A stretch of 64,000 nucleotides of DNA from Flavobacterium sp. HSC-32F16 (GCF_024171645.1 NZ_JALKAC010000008.1:62001-126000), one strand, 5' to 3'; positions 34,151 through 42,735 are shown, counted from the stretch's first letter. Made by a program: numbers and translations. The notes: generated by a model from the letters alone, not told the origin.

Positions 34151-36064
34151 ATGCTTAATATACACAATCTTTCGGTTTCTTTTGGAGGAACATATTTATT
34201 TGAAGAAGTTACCTTTCGTTTAGGCGCCGGCGACCGCGTAGGTCTTGTTGGTAAAAACGGAGCAGGTAAATCTACAATGCTTAAAATGTTAGCAAGAGAT
34301 TTTGCTCCGGATTCTGGAGTTATTTCTCAGGAAAAAGATATCCGAATGGGGTTTTTACGTCAGGATATTGACTTTGAGCAGGGAAGAACTGTATTAGAAG
34401 AAGCGTATGAAGCTTTTACCGAAATTAAAGTTGTAGAAAAAAAATTAGAAGAAATCAATCATCAATTGGTTACCAGAACTGATTATGAAAGTGAAGAATA
34501 CGGACAAATCATCGAAGATTTATCTGATTATACACATCGTTTTGATCTTCTTGGTGGTTATAATTATGTTGGAGACACAGAGAAAATCCTTTTAGGACTT
34601 GGTTTTAAAAGAGAAGTTTTTAATAATCAAACCGAAACATTTTCTGGAGGTTGGAGAATGCGTATCGAATTGGCTAAATTATTATTACAATCAAATGATG
34701 TATTGCTTCTGGATGAGCCAACCAACCACTTAGATATCGAAAGTATCATTTGGTTAGAAAGTTTCCTTAGAAATTATCCCGGAGTTGTAGTAATCGTTTC
34801 GCACGATAAAATGTTCCTTGATAATGTAACGAATCGTACTATCGAAATCTCTTTAGGAAAAGCATACGATTTTAATAAACCGTATTCTCAATATCTTGAA
34901 CTGCGTCATGAAATTCGCGAAAAACAATTGGCAACACAGAAAAACCAAGCGAAGAAGATTGAAGAAACAGAAAAGTTAATCGAAAAATTCCGTGCAAAAG
35001 CTTCAAAAGCTTCGATGGCACAATCGTTAATTAAAAAATTAGATAAAGTAGAACGAATCGAAGTTGACGAAGATGACAATTCAGTAATGAATATTTCTTT
35101 TCCCGTTTCAAAAGAACCAGGAAAAGTAGTAATCGAAGCAGAACACGTTACCAAAGCATACGGAGATAAAGTTATTTTAAAAGATATTGATTTATTGGTA
35201 GAACGCGGAAGCAAAATTGCTTTTGTGGGACAAAATGGTCAGGGAAAATCAACGTTTATTAAAGCGATTGTAGACGAATTTGAATACCAAGGAAACATCA
35301 AATTAGGGCATAACGTACAATTGGGTTATTTTGCTCAAAATCAAGCTGAATATCTGGATGGCGAAATCACATTGCTGCAAACAATGGAAGATGCTGCAAC
35401 AGACACAAACCGATCTAAAGTGCGTGATATGCTGGGATCATTTTTATTTCGCGGCGATGATGTAGAGAAAAAAGTAAAAGTACTTTCTGGAGGCGAGCGT
35501 AACCGTTTGGCACTTTGTAAATTACTATTGCAGCCAATTAATGTTTTGCTGATGGATGAGCCTACAAACCACTTAGATATTAAATCTAAGAACGTTTTGA
35601 AAGCGGCACTTCAAAAATTTGGAGGAACATTATTATTAGTTTCTCACGACAGGGATTTTCTACAAGGGATGTCGAATATTGTTTACGAATTTAAAGATCA
35701 AAAAATCAAAGAATATCTGGGCGATATTAACTTCTTCTTAGAACAGCGCAATCTTGAAAATATGCGTGAAGTAGAGAAAAAAGATGTCATAAAAGCGGCA
35801 GCGCCAAAAGAAAACAATAAAACATCATACGAAGACCAGAAAAAAGGAAAAGCACTTCAAAACCGTTTAAGCAAAGTTGAAAGTCAAATTAAACAATTAG
35901 AAAAAGACATTCAGCACGATGATAAACTGCTTGCTTCTAATTATGACAAACATATCGAAGATGCATCATTTTTTACTGCATATAACAAAAAGAAACAAGA
36001 TTTAGATCAATTGCTTCTGGACTGGGAAATCGTTCAGGAAGAGATTGATAATTTTAATGTTTAG
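34151..36064 (+). CDS. ABC-F family ATPase
   Basis: A 637-residue soluble protein with two ABC domains and no membrane span. Domain 1 has Walker A GKNGAGKST (34-42), signature FSGGWRMR and LLLDEPTNHLD. Domain 2 has GQNGQGKSTF, LSGGERNRLALCK and LLMDEPTNHLD. The linker between them is the charged helical hairpin of ABC-F proteins (LIEKFRAKASKASMAQSLI). A C-terminal coiled coil (KALQNRLSKVESQIKQLEKD) points to the Uup-like or general translation-factor type. It probably acts on ribosomes. Resistance function cannot be claimed from the sequence. Confidence 0.93.
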   Translation: MLNIHNLSVSFGGTYLFEEVTFRLGAGDRVGLVGKNGAGKSTMLKMLARDFAPDSGVISQEKDIRMGFLRQDIDFEQGRTVLEEAYEAFTEIKVVEKKLEEINHQLVTRTDYESEEYGQIIEDLSDYTHRFDLLGGYNYVGDTEKILLGLGFKREVFNNQTETFSGGWRMRIELAKLLLQSNDVLLLDEPTNHLDIESIIWLESFLRNYPGVVVIVSHDKMFLDNVTNRTIEISLGKAYDFNKPYSQYLELRHEIREKQLATQKNQAKKIEETEKLIEKFRAKASKASMAQSLIKKLDKVERIEVDEDDNSVMNISFPVSKEPGKVVIEAEHVTKAYGDKVILKDIDLLVERGSKIAFVGQNGQGKSTFIKAIVDEFEYQGNIKLGHNVQLGYFAQNQAEYLDGEITLLQTMEDAATDTNRSKVRDMLGSFLFRGDDVEKKVKVLSGGERNRLALCKLLLQPINVLLMDEPTNHLDIKSKNVLKAALQKFGGTLLLVSHDRDFLQGMSNIVYEFKDQKIKEYLGDINFFLEQRNLENMREVEKKDVIKAAAPKENNKTSYEDQKKGKALQNRLSKVESQIKQLEKDIQHDDKLLASNYDKHIEDASFFTAYNKKKQDLDQLLLDWEIVQEEIDNFNV

Positions 36065-36070
36065 TTAAGA

Positions 36071-36303
36071 TTGTTTCAGGTTTCAGGTTACAATTTTGAC
36101 GAGTAAATTTAACCGCAAAGCAAAGCACGCTAAGATTTTTTATGGTCTGTATTTATAATGCACAAAGTTCGCAAAGCTTTATCAACTAGATAGCTTTGCG
36201 AACTTTGCGTTATATGAAACCTCGCAGATCAAAAAATCTTAGCGTGCTTTGCGGTTAAATATTCATTCAGTTCAAAAACCTGAAACCTGAAACCTGAAAC
36301 AAA
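36071..36303. repeat. Nested intergenic palindrome between convergent genes
   Basis: Three inverted-repeat pairs lie inside one another. The outer pair is TTGTTTCAGGTTTCAGGTT (36071-36089) with the CCTGAAAC repeats near 36279-36302. The middle pair is TTAACCGCAAAG ... GCACGCTAAGATTTTT (36109-36140) with AAAAAATCTTAGCGTGCTTT (from 36231). The inner pair is AAAGTTCGCAAAGCT (36164-36178) with AGCTTTGCGAACTTT (36192-36206). It separates ABC-F (+) from the App1 gene (-) and may end both transcripts. TTTGCGGTTAAAT also occurs near 7786. Confidence 0.75.
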
Positions 36304-36305
36304 AA

Positions 36306-37268
36306 CTATTTAATAATTCCAATAGACTTAGAATGCGCAATAGCCTCGCTGCTTTCTTTAAAATAACAAATAGAAACATCCAGGGATTCTAGATTCTTCA
36401 TGATTTTTCTTACTTCCGTTTTTTTACTTTTTCCTGTCTGCCGTATATAAACCGCAATTACCGTAACAGGAAATATTTTGCAGATTCTTTCATATAAAAC
36501 CGGATCGTGCTGTGAATCATCTCCAAGTAAAACATATTTTAAGTTGGGATAAAACTCTAAAACATGCTTGATTTTATCAAACTTATGATCGTGATTTCCT
36601 CTTCCGCTCATAAAGAAATCGGTAATTCCCCTTTTAATGTCTTTTAACAGAACAACAGCTCTTGGAAGTTGATGTATTTTAGTAAATTTTACAATAAATC
36701 GGTACAAATTCCATTCACTGCTAGAAACATAAAAAAAAGCATTTTCTTCCCCTTTATTATTTCGTCCGGCCGAACTTAAAGCCTGATAATGCGTCACGAC
36801 ATCCTTAAAAACTTTTCGGTCATTTACATTTTTAAAAAGTAAAATGTACATTTTTCTGAAAATATTCCGCGTATGCGAAATCAAAAAAGTATCATCAATA
36901 TCCGAGATAATTCCAAGATTGCCTTTGTGCGGTCGTATAAAACTAGCATTAGAAGTAATCGTTTTGCCTTCATATTTTATACTTACTTCATATTCCATCC
37001 ATCCAAAATGAATTTCTTTTTCAAGCGGAATACAAAACTTAAAATAACCGTCGTCCAGCGTTTTAGTATGGATTTCCTGATTGTTGCATTTTAGGTAAAC
37101 ATCAAAGTTTTGAATTGTTTTTATTCTAAACTGGTTAATAATCGAACGTGCATTTTTAATGTTTTTCTTCTGAAAATCATACTCATACGTTCGTTTAAAA
37201 ACATGCCCCATTACAATTAATTCTTCTTCATTGGCATAACCTCGATATAATTGTAAAATTGGTTTCAT
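36306..37268 (-). CDS. App1-type phosphatidate phosphatase domain protein (DUF2183)
   Basis: A 320-residue protein. The catalytic motif ISDIDDTFL (Asp123, Asp125, Thr127) is the HAD-like DxDxT of the App1/DUF2183 family, which removes phosphate from phosphatidic acid to give diacylglycerol. YVLLGDDSQHDPVLYE is the later acidic motif. The N-terminal 110 residues form a beta-rich domain usual for the family. No signal peptide is seen. It is divergent from the lipid kinase gene, 65 bp away. Confidence 0.82.
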   Translation of the reverse strand: MKPILQLYRGYANEEELIVMGHVFKRTYEYDFQKKNIKNARSIINQFRIKTIQNFDVYLKCNNQEIHTKTLDDGYFKFCIPLEKEIHFGWMEYEVSIKYEGKTITSNASFIRPHKGNLGIISDIDDTFLISHTRNIFRKMYILLFKNVNDRKVFKDVVTHYQALSSAGRNNKGEENAFFYVSSSEWNLYRFIVKFTKIHQLPRAVVLLKDIKRGITDFFMSGRGNHDHKFDKIKHVLEFYPNLKYVLLGDDSQHDPVLYERICKIFPVTVIAVYIRQTGKSKKTEVRKIMKNLESLDVSICYFKESSEAIAHSKSIGIIK

Positions 37269-37333
37269 TAATTGTGTACTTTTATATTGTACTGTAAATT
37301 AATTATTTTAATTGGTTTTTAAAAATAAATAAA

Positions 37334-38203
37334 TTGAAAAAGAATATCATATTTGTTGTAAACCCTATTTCGGGCGATCTTGATAAGTCAGATTTGATCG
37401 AGGCTGTTCAGGAATTTGCAGCGACAAATCATTTTAATCTGGAAGTGTATGAAACTACCGGAAAAAATGATATAAAAGAAATACAAATGCTTTATAAGCA
37501 ATATCAGCCAGAACGAATTATTGTTGCCGGCGGTGACGGAACTATTAAAATGGTTGCCGAAGCCATGGAAGAACACGATGTAATTATTGGGATTTTACCA
37601 GCTGGCTCTGCAAACGGACTTTCGGTCGATTTGAATTTGCCTTCGGGTATCGAAGAGAACTTAAAAATAGCCTTTTTACATCATTATATCGAAATGGATA
37701 TGATTTGCATTAACGGTAAAAAAAGTATCCATTTAAGCGATCTTGGTTTGAATGCAAATCTGGTAAAAAACTATGAGGAAAGCGATGTACGCGGATTTTG
37801 GGGTTATGCACTTCAGGCTTTTACAACCTTAACAGAATCTGAAGAGCCTTTCGTAGCGACTATTTCGGCAAACAATAAAACAGTTGAACATGTGGCGCGA
37901 ATGATTGTAGTTGCCAACTCGCAAAAATACGGAACAGGCGTAATTATAAATCCAAATGGTGCGATGAACGACGGAAAGTTTGAATTGGTGATTTTGAAAA
38001 GTTTGGATTTGCTTTTAATCGGGAAAATTATCACCGGAAATATGCCAATTGATTCTGAAGATATTGTAATTATTTCTACAGATAAAGCGGAAATAAAAAC
38101 AAATTATCCGGTTCATTTTCAAATTGACGGAGAATATTGCGGAGCGCAGAAATCATTAGAAATTCATATTCTGCATAAACAAATGAAATTAGCAGTTCCT
38201 TAA
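37334..38203 (+). CDS. Diacylglycerol/sphingosine kinase-family lipid kinase (YegS-like)
   Basis: A 289-residue protein with a TTG start and the DAGK catalytic fold: IFVVNPISGDLDK, the nucleotide-binding loop AGGDGTIKMVAEA (GGDGT at 66-70) and ILPAGSANGLSVDL. It phosphorylates a lipid, plausibly diacylglycerol; the exact substrate is not certain. It is divergent from the App1-type phosphatase, whose reaction would be the reverse. The start could be checked, since no ATG precedes MKKNIIFVVNP in frame. Confidence 0.86.
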   Translation: MKKNIIFVVNPISGDLDKSDLIEAVQEFAATNHFNLEVYETTGKNDIKEIQMLYKQYQPERIIVAGGDGTIKMVAEAMEEHDVIIGILPAGSANGLSVDLNLPSGIEENLKIAFLHHYIEMDMICINGKKSIHLSDLGLNANLVKNYEESDVRGFWGYALQAFTTLTESEEPFVATISANNKTVEHVARMIVVANSQKYGTGVIINPNGAMNDGKFELVILKSLDLLLIGKIITGNMPIDSEDIVIISTDKAEIKTNYPVHFQIDGEYCGAQKSLEIHILHKQMKLAVP

Positions 38204-38217
38204 TCTTAAATAGATAT

Positions 38218-38348
38218 GTCGCTCCGGTGGGCTTGAAGCATGAATGATTTTTTTTCTATAAATATTGCTTTTTTAACAGATTTTAAAAAGCTCTGGAAGA
38301 GGTAATATTTATAGAAAAATTAAATGTAAAAAGCTCCATAGGAGCGAC
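38218..38348. repeat. Paired inverted repeats in the intergenic spacer
   Basis: GTCGCTCC (38218-38225) pairs with GGAGCGAC (38341-38348). Inside, TTTCTATAAATATT (38253-38266) pairs with AATATTTATAGAAA (38304-38317). The roughly 130-bp unit lies between convergent genes and looks like a small non-coding repeat element. It holds no ORF. Confidence 0.7.
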
Positions 38349-38352
38349 CTGT

Positions 38353-39498
38353 TTATTTAAACGGATTACGTTCCTGCCATTCCGTTTTAGGTTCCAGATA
38401 GTTAAAAAAACGGGCAATATTATGATTAATCAAAGCATTGCTGTGCGTTATTAAACCGTACATTTTTACCGGTTTTGCCCCCACAGAACTTTTAATTTCA
38501 AGAGCTGTTCTGGCAAACACAATTTCTTTAAAACCTTTTTTAATAGAATAGGCAATCATGTCGTACAACATATTTAAGTACAACATTTTTTCGCGCTGAA
38601 TGCTTTCGTCATAACCTAAAAAATAAGTATCCATAACCTTTCCGTTTTTTATCAATGTATTAAAACCAATTAGTTTTTCGTCTAAAAAATAGCCGTACAA
38701 TAAGAAATCCTCTTTCATGATTTCCTTAAAAAAACTAAAATGATTTCTTGCCAGGAAAAAGGTGTTGAAAGGCGCATTTTTGGCTACATGAAAATATAAA
38801 TCGTAAATAACATCTTCGTATTTTCGGATATCAGCCAATGACATTTGTTGTTTCTGAATTCCTTCAGATTTTTTGCGGGCGCGTTTGTATTGATCTCTGT
38901 ACTTTTTTGAAAGCGCATCAATATAATCTTGTTCTGATTTCCAGTTTTCACTGATTTCAAAAAGCATATTGGGTTGTGTCGAAAACGTATAATTGTTTTT
39001 AAATTCGGCTTGCAGCGGTTCAATTTCTTTAGCAGTAAAATCTTTTATGCTGGTTATGTGAACTTTTTTTCCACTTGCTTTCAAATCTTTTTTAAGCTGA
39101 TTAATGGCTTTATGCAGTGTTTTAATGGCTTTAGATTCTTTTACATTTTCATTAAATGCAAAAGCATTTTGGCCGGTAAGCATATTGTTTCCTATGAATA
39201 ATACATGCGAAGCAAAATTTTTAAGAGCAAAGTTGCGCACAGAAGTCTTTAAACATTGATCACGTTCTCCAAAAGATTCTAATTTTTCGGCAAATAAAAA
39301 TTGGGTTAAAACGATTCCAATAAGTTTGGTTTCTTTAAAAATGCCAATAAAATGGCAAACCATATTTACCGGGCAGGAATTTTCGAGGACTTCCAGGTAT
39401 TCGCGTGTTAAAAAAATATTGTCTGAGGCCAGCAAATTCCATTCTGAAGGCAGTAATGACGTGCTGTTATAGATTTGAAAAGAATAAGTTGTATTCAA
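38353..39498 (-). CDS. GNAT/FemAB-like acyltransferase-fold protein
   Basis: A 381-residue protein with no membrane span. The C-terminal half (about 190-350) reads like a GNAT or FemAB domain: YIDALSKKYRDQYKRARKK, FFLARNHFSFFKEIMKEDF, LIGFNTLIKNGKVMDTYFLG and LYLNMLYDMIAYSIKKGFKE. The N-terminal half (WNLLASDNIFLTREYLEVLE) is the extra domain of this peptidoglycan-biosynthesis-like family. The substrate is unknown. A candidate -7 box TAATTTTG (minus strand) lies at 39518-39525. Confidence 0.7.
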   Translation of the reverse strand: MNTTYSFQIYNSTSLLPSEWNLLASDNIFLTREYLEVLENSCPVNMVCHFIGIFKETKLIGIVLTQFLFAEKLESFGERDQCLKTSVRNFALKNFASHVLFIGNNMLTGQNAFAFNENVKESKAIKTLHKAINQLKKDLKASGKKVHITSIKDFTAKEIEPLQAEFKNNYTFSTQPNMLFEISENWKSEQDYIDALSKKYRDQYKRARKKSEGIQKQQMSLADIRKYEDVIYDLYFHVAKNAPFNTFFLARNHFSFFKEIMKEDFLLYGYFLDEKLIGFNTLIKNGKVMDTYFLGYDESIQREKMLYLNMLYDMIAYSIKKGFKEIVFARTALEIKSSVGAKPVKMYGLITHSNALINHNIARFFNYLEPKTEWQERNPFK

Positions 39499-39517
39499 AA
39501 GTGTGAGCTAATTTCTT

Positions 39518-39525
39518 CAAAATTA
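39518..39525 (-). promoter_or_regulatory. Candidate -7 box for the acyltransferase-like gene
   Basis: Minus-strand TAATTTTG fits TAnnTTTG, 20 bp before the start of the gene at 39498. Confidence 0.4.
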
Positions 39526-39569
39526 GATAATATTTATAATAACCAGCTTTCTTTAAGTTATTATTAAGA

Positions 39570-39606
39570 AAAACCCGTTTGAGTTTTGGTTTCAAACGGG
39601 TTTCTA
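39570..39606 (-). terminator. Terminator after the DUF1761 gene
   Basis: AAACCCGTTTGA and TCAAACGGGTTT form a 12-bp stem around a nine-base loop; the minus-strand T-run follows. It stands 11 bp after the stop at 39617. Confidence 0.85.
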
Positions 39607-39616
39607 AATTTTTAAT

Positions 39617-40105
39617 TTATGCATATGCACAGATAATGCCTCCCATAAAAGTAAGCGTAACAATCCAGTATCCTGCGTGAATAAAAATATATTTCCATGA
39701 TTTTCTTTCAAATAAACCATTAACTCCTACTATAGGCAAAGCAAAAAACAGCCCCGAAATAAAACCGTGTAAAGCACCATGCTTAAATGTGCGGTAAGCT
39801 GTTCCATAATCGGCCATGAAAGCGGCAAATGATGGTTTTGCACTTGCAATTAAAGGCGGGCCTCCAACCATGCCAACGGCGCCGGATTGATGAATGGTTA
39901 ACGACATCAATGTCATTGTAATCATTAGGGAGAAAATGTAAGTAAGCCCGAAAATTTTGAGCATACTTCCTTTTTTAAGATCTTCTTCAGTAAGATTACT
40001 TTCTCTCATCCAGATTGTTCCAAATACTTTTGGATGATACCAGGCAAAGCCAACCAGTAAGGTTACAACTGCTGCAGCTAATAATGCGTAAAAGTTAAAT
40101 TCCAT
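39617..40105 (-). CDS. DUF1761 membrane protein
   Basis: A 162-residue protein with four hydrophobic segments (about 5-23, 50-70, 112-130, 138-160). The first contains VTLLVGFAWYHPKVFG and the second LTYIFSLMITMTLM. The pattern W-Y-x-P-x-x-F-G is usual for DUF1761. Function unknown. Candidate promoter TAATTTTG (minus) at 40134-40141. Confidence 0.8.
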   Translation of the reverse strand: MEFNFYALLAAAVVTLLVGFAWYHPKVFGTIWMRESNLTEEDLKKGSMLKIFGLTYIFSLMITMTLMSLTIHQSGAVGMVGGPPLIASAKPSFAAFMADYGTAYRTFKHGALHGFISGLFFALPIVGVNGLFERKSWKYIFIHAGYWIVTLTFMGGIICAYA

Positions 40106-40133
40106 AATATTAGGTTTTTATAATTAGTTGTTT

Positions 40134-40141
40134 CAAAATTA
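40134..40141 (-). promoter_or_regulatory. Candidate -7 box for the DUF1761 gene
   Basis: TAATTTTG on the minus strand, about 30 bp ahead of the ATG at 40105. Confidence 0.4.
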
Positions 40142-40288
40142 ATCAAAAAAGAATAACGCAGATGATATTTTAAAAGAAGGTTAAATCTTACATTTTTTAT
40201 TTATCAACACTTTATCGACAAATGGTGCATTATATCTAGTAATTATATAATTTTGATGCAAGAAAAACATAGTCCCCCAAGTCTGGTT

Positions 40289-41002
40289 ATGAAAAGCTTT
40301 ACAACACTTTTTTTAGCGTTTGTTTTTTCTCTAAATATTTTTGCAGATACTGTTTCAGATAAAGAGAAAGACGTGCTGATTAAAATCTATCACGCGACGA
40401 ATGGTTCGCAGTGGAAAATTAAATGGGATTTATCGTTGTCAGTTTCGACCTGGTATGGAGTTCATACCGAAAATGGAAAAGTAACAGCTCTAAATTTAGC
40501 CAATAATAATCTGCAGGGCGAATTGCCTGCAGAATTCGTTGATCTAATAAATTTAGTCACTGTAGATTTGCATAAAAACAGTTTAAAAGGAGAATTATCA
40601 GCAGAAATAGGGAAGTTGAATCAACTGCAGGTTCTGTGTTTGTCAGATAATGAAATTAAAGGTGCATTGCCCAATTCGCTTTATAAAATTTCAACTTTAA
40701 AAGTGCTTCTTTTAAATGGTAATAAATTTTCGGGTAATTTAAGTTCAGATATAATGAATTTAATTTTTTTACAAAACCTGAGTTTATTCAATAATAATTT
40801 TGAAGGAGAGATTCCGAAAGAATTAGAAAAATTATCTAATTTGTCTGAATTGAACCTTTCTTATAATAAATTTAAAGGCTCAGTATCGAGAAACCTGACC
40901 GTGCTGGATGCTTTAAATATGACGATGTTTGATAACAGTGGAAATCCATTTTTGTTGGACATAAACGAAGAAAGAAAAAATGAACCTATAACAATAAATT
41001 AA
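40289..41002 (+). CDS. Secreted leucine-rich-repeat protein
   Basis: A protein of about 237 residues with a signal peptide (SFTTLFLAFVFSLNIFA) and five to six leucine-rich repeats of the plant-like type, with the consensus LxxNxxxGxxPxxLxxLxxL (LNLANNNLQGELPAEFVDL, LLLNGNKFSGNLSSDIMNL, LSLFNNNFEGEIPKELEKL). The N-terminal cap includes WKIKWDLSLSVSTWYGV. I chose the ATG at 40289 so that the signal peptide is at the start; TTG/ATG codons at 40253/40256 are in frame. No type IX C-terminal domain is seen, so the export route beyond Sec is unclear. Confidence 0.82.
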   Translation: MKSFTTLFLAFVFSLNIFADTVSDKEKDVLIKIYHATNGSQWKIKWDLSLSVSTWYGVHTENGKVTALNLANNNLQGELPAEFVDLINLVTVDLHKNSLKGELSAEIGKLNQLQVLCLSDNEIKGALPNSLYKISTLKVLLLNGNKFSGNLSSDIMNLIFLQNLSLFNNNFEGEIPKELEKLSNLSELNLSYNKFKGSVSRNLTVLDALNMTMFDNSGNPFLLDINEERKNEPITIN

Positions 41003-41065
41003 TCGTGCTTATGAATGAATTTTACTCGTTGAAACAAGTTGATTAAATATATTTAGTTAATTGCG

Positions 41066-41095
41066 AAAAAGCCGTACTATTACGGCTTTTTTTTA
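41066..41095 (+). terminator. Terminator after the LRR gene
   Basis: AAAGCCGTA and TACGGCTTT pair around CTAT, with a T-run after. Confidence 0.88.
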
Positions 41096-41244
41096 TTTCT
41101 AAATTGTATCAGGACTTTGAAATAATATTTAACTTTGTCTCAATAAATTTTGACTTAAGTTTTAAAGCAGTCAATTTTTTTTATAAATTAGATTCAATTC
41201 TAATTAAGTTGAGAACAAAATATTAACCTTTTTACTCTAAAATT

Positions 41245-41550
41245 ATGACACTACAATATCAGGGTGAACAATACGGAAAGTCGACTACATTTACAATACG
41301 AATTATTGGAAACAATCTTTCTAAAAGCAGTTCTAATTACCAAATCGATTTATTGGTTGGCGATAAAAAACTGCCGGTTTTTACAACTGAAATTCATCAA
41401 AGTCTTTCAAATTGTTTAAAAGAAATTTACTTATTTAGAAAACATAACGGAATTAAATTCGACGAATCGTCAGAGAAAATAACTTCTCTTTATGTTCCTT
41501 ATGATAAGGTTTTATACAACTACAATAAATTTGCTTTGTTTAGAGCATAA
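41245..41550 (+). CDS. Hypothetical protein, 101 residues
   Basis: I do not recognise this protein. It has no signal peptide or membrane span and seems beta-rich (TTFTIRIIGNNLSKSS, YQIDLLVGDKKLPVF). A clear terminator follows at 41575 and the ORF has its own spacer, both in favour of a real gene. No partner is evident. Confidence 0.6.
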   Translation: MTLQYQGEQYGKSTTFTIRIIGNNLSKSSSNYQIDLLVGDKKLPVFTTEIHQSLSNCLKEIYLFRKHNGIKFDESSEKITSLYVPYDKVLYNYNKFALFRA

Positions 41551-41574
41551 GTTTTTATTGAAAATATATTTTGA

Positions 41575-41614
41575 AGACTGTTCTTTTTTTGAGGACAGTC
41601 TTTTTTTTTTACTT
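41575..41614 (+). terminator. Terminator after the 101-residue gene
   Basis: AGACTGTTC and GAGGACAGTCT pair over most of their length, followed by about ten T. Confidence 0.82.
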
Positions 41615-41634
41615 TTTTTTATTCCTCATATTAT

Positions 41635-41985
41635 TTAAACTTGCCAAAAAAATAATAGAAAAGCAGCGTAAAGTTGTACTATTGATTGTAAAATAAGTAT
41701 GATGCCATTTAAAGGATGATGAGCTAATTCGTATTTTATAACTGGAGGAAGTGCATTCATTCCCAAAATAATTAAAACTAATAAAACATATTTAGTCCAG
41801 GTTATTTCAAATCGAATGAGTAATGCCAATATCAGAACTACTAAAATAGCTATGATGCCTGATTTTAACCCCGATTTTGATGAAAGTATTTCCGGTGAAA
41901 TTAAAAAATTTATCAATCCAAGAAAAGCAGAGATAAAGATTAAATTTGATGATTTAATGTAATTTGGCTTTAAAGAAATTTTCAT
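41635..41985 (-). CDS. Hypothetical membrane protein, 116 residues
   Basis: It has about four hydrophobic segments (residues 14-30, 42-58, 67-83, 93-115; for example LVVLILALLIRF and YVLLVLIILGMNALP). It is an inner-membrane protein of no family I recognise. It lies on the minus strand downstream of the XRE gene, 62 bp away. Confidence 0.6.
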   Translation of the reverse strand: MKISLKPNYIKSSNLIFISAFLGLINFLISPEILSSKSGLKSGIIAILVVLILALLIRFEITWTKYVLLVLIILGMNALPPVIKYELAHHPLNGIILILQSIVQLYAAFLLFFWQV

Positions 41986-42047
41986 TTTGAGTTTTTTTGA
42001 AGCTTTATTTTACTTTGAAATTTTATTTTAAAAATGGATAGGCAATA

Positions 42048-42260
42048 TTAGAATTTAAATAATTCTGCGTAGTCTATTTGTAATGCATCACAAACTTTTT
42101 CTAAAGTTGAAAGTGTTGCATTTGCATTTCCATTTTCTAATCGAGACATATTGCTTTTCTCAAAGTTGCACTTTGCAGCTAATTGCTGTTGAGAAATATT
42201 CTTCTGAATTCTAATTTCTTGAATTCGTTTTCCGACTTTTTGTTGTAGGGTTTGTTCCAA
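42048..42260 (-). CDS. Small XRE-family transcriptional regulator
   Basis: A 70-residue protein that is almost only a Cro/C1-type helix-turn-helix: VGKRIQEIRIQKNISQQQLA, FEKSNMSRLENG and LSTLEKVCDALQ. It probably represses. Two palindromes (42266-42283 and 42314-42331) lie in the divergent promoter region between it and the gene at 42365, so it could control itself and that gene. Confidence 0.88.
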   Translation of the reverse strand: MEQTLQQKVGKRIQEIRIQKNISQQQLAAKCNFEKSNMSRLENGNANATLSTLEKVCDALQIDYAELFKF

Positions 42261-42265
42261 AATAA

Positions 42266-42283
42266 ATTATCTTTTATGATAAT
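42266..42283. promoter_or_regulatory. Candidate XRE operator 1
   Basis: ATTATC-TTTTAT-GATAAT is a perfect 6+6 palindrome with a 6-bp spacer, 5 bp before the XRE start codon. Confidence 0.6.
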
Positions 42284-42313
42284 TCAAATTTTGTTATATA
42301 TTTGACTAAACAG

Positions 42314-42331
42314 GTTATCTTGTATGATAAC
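42314..42331. promoter_or_regulatory. Candidate XRE operator 2
   Basis: GTTATC-TTGTAT-GATAAC has the same form as operator 1 with a centre 48 bp away, in the divergent spacer before the gene at 42365. Confidence 0.6.
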
Positions 42332-42364
42332 TTTTATGTGTGTTTAGAATAATTTATTCGAAAA

Positions 42365-42700
42365 ATGACTAATTATAAAAGTGATGAAAATATGGAAATG
42401 AATACTATTAAAAAATTAACAACGGAGTTTCTAAATACATTAAAATCAGCAGAAGATGAAAAAGGTTGTTATACTGCAGAAATCAAGTTATTGGATTACT
42501 ACGAATTAGGCTGTGTTATAACAAATATGCTTAAACTTTGTGTTTTGGCATTAGAACATGATGAGCATAAAATTTCAGAAACAAGAAAAGATCAATCTAT
42601 TAATGTTGCGCTTATGCTTGAAGTTGTTCTGCAGCTTATTCCTTTAGACGAATTTGAGTTTCTTAGTGAAATGAAACAAATGGCTGATGGGAAATCATAA
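42365..42700 (+). CDS. Hypothetical protein divergent from the XRE gene
   Basis: A 111-residue, helical, acidic protein that I do not recognise (LDYYELGCVITNMLKLCVLA is its most conserved-looking part). No membrane span. Divergent from the XRE regulator across the palindromes, so it is probably controlled by it. A hairpin terminator follows. Confidence 0.6.
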   Translation: MTNYKSDENMEMNTIKKLTTEFLNTLKSAEDEKGCYTAEIKLLDYYELGCVITNMLKLCVLALEHDEHKISETRKDQSINVALMLEVVLQLIPLDEFEFLSEMKQMADGKS

Positions 42701-42702
42701 AA

Positions 42703-42735
42703 AAAAAGGCTTCAGATTTTCTGAAGCCTTTTAAG
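42703..42735. terminator. Bidirectional terminator (GCTTCAGA hairpin)
   Basis: AAGGCTTCAG and CTGAAGCCTT pair around ATTTT, with A- and T-runs on the two sides; it lies between convergent genes. Confidence 0.85.
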
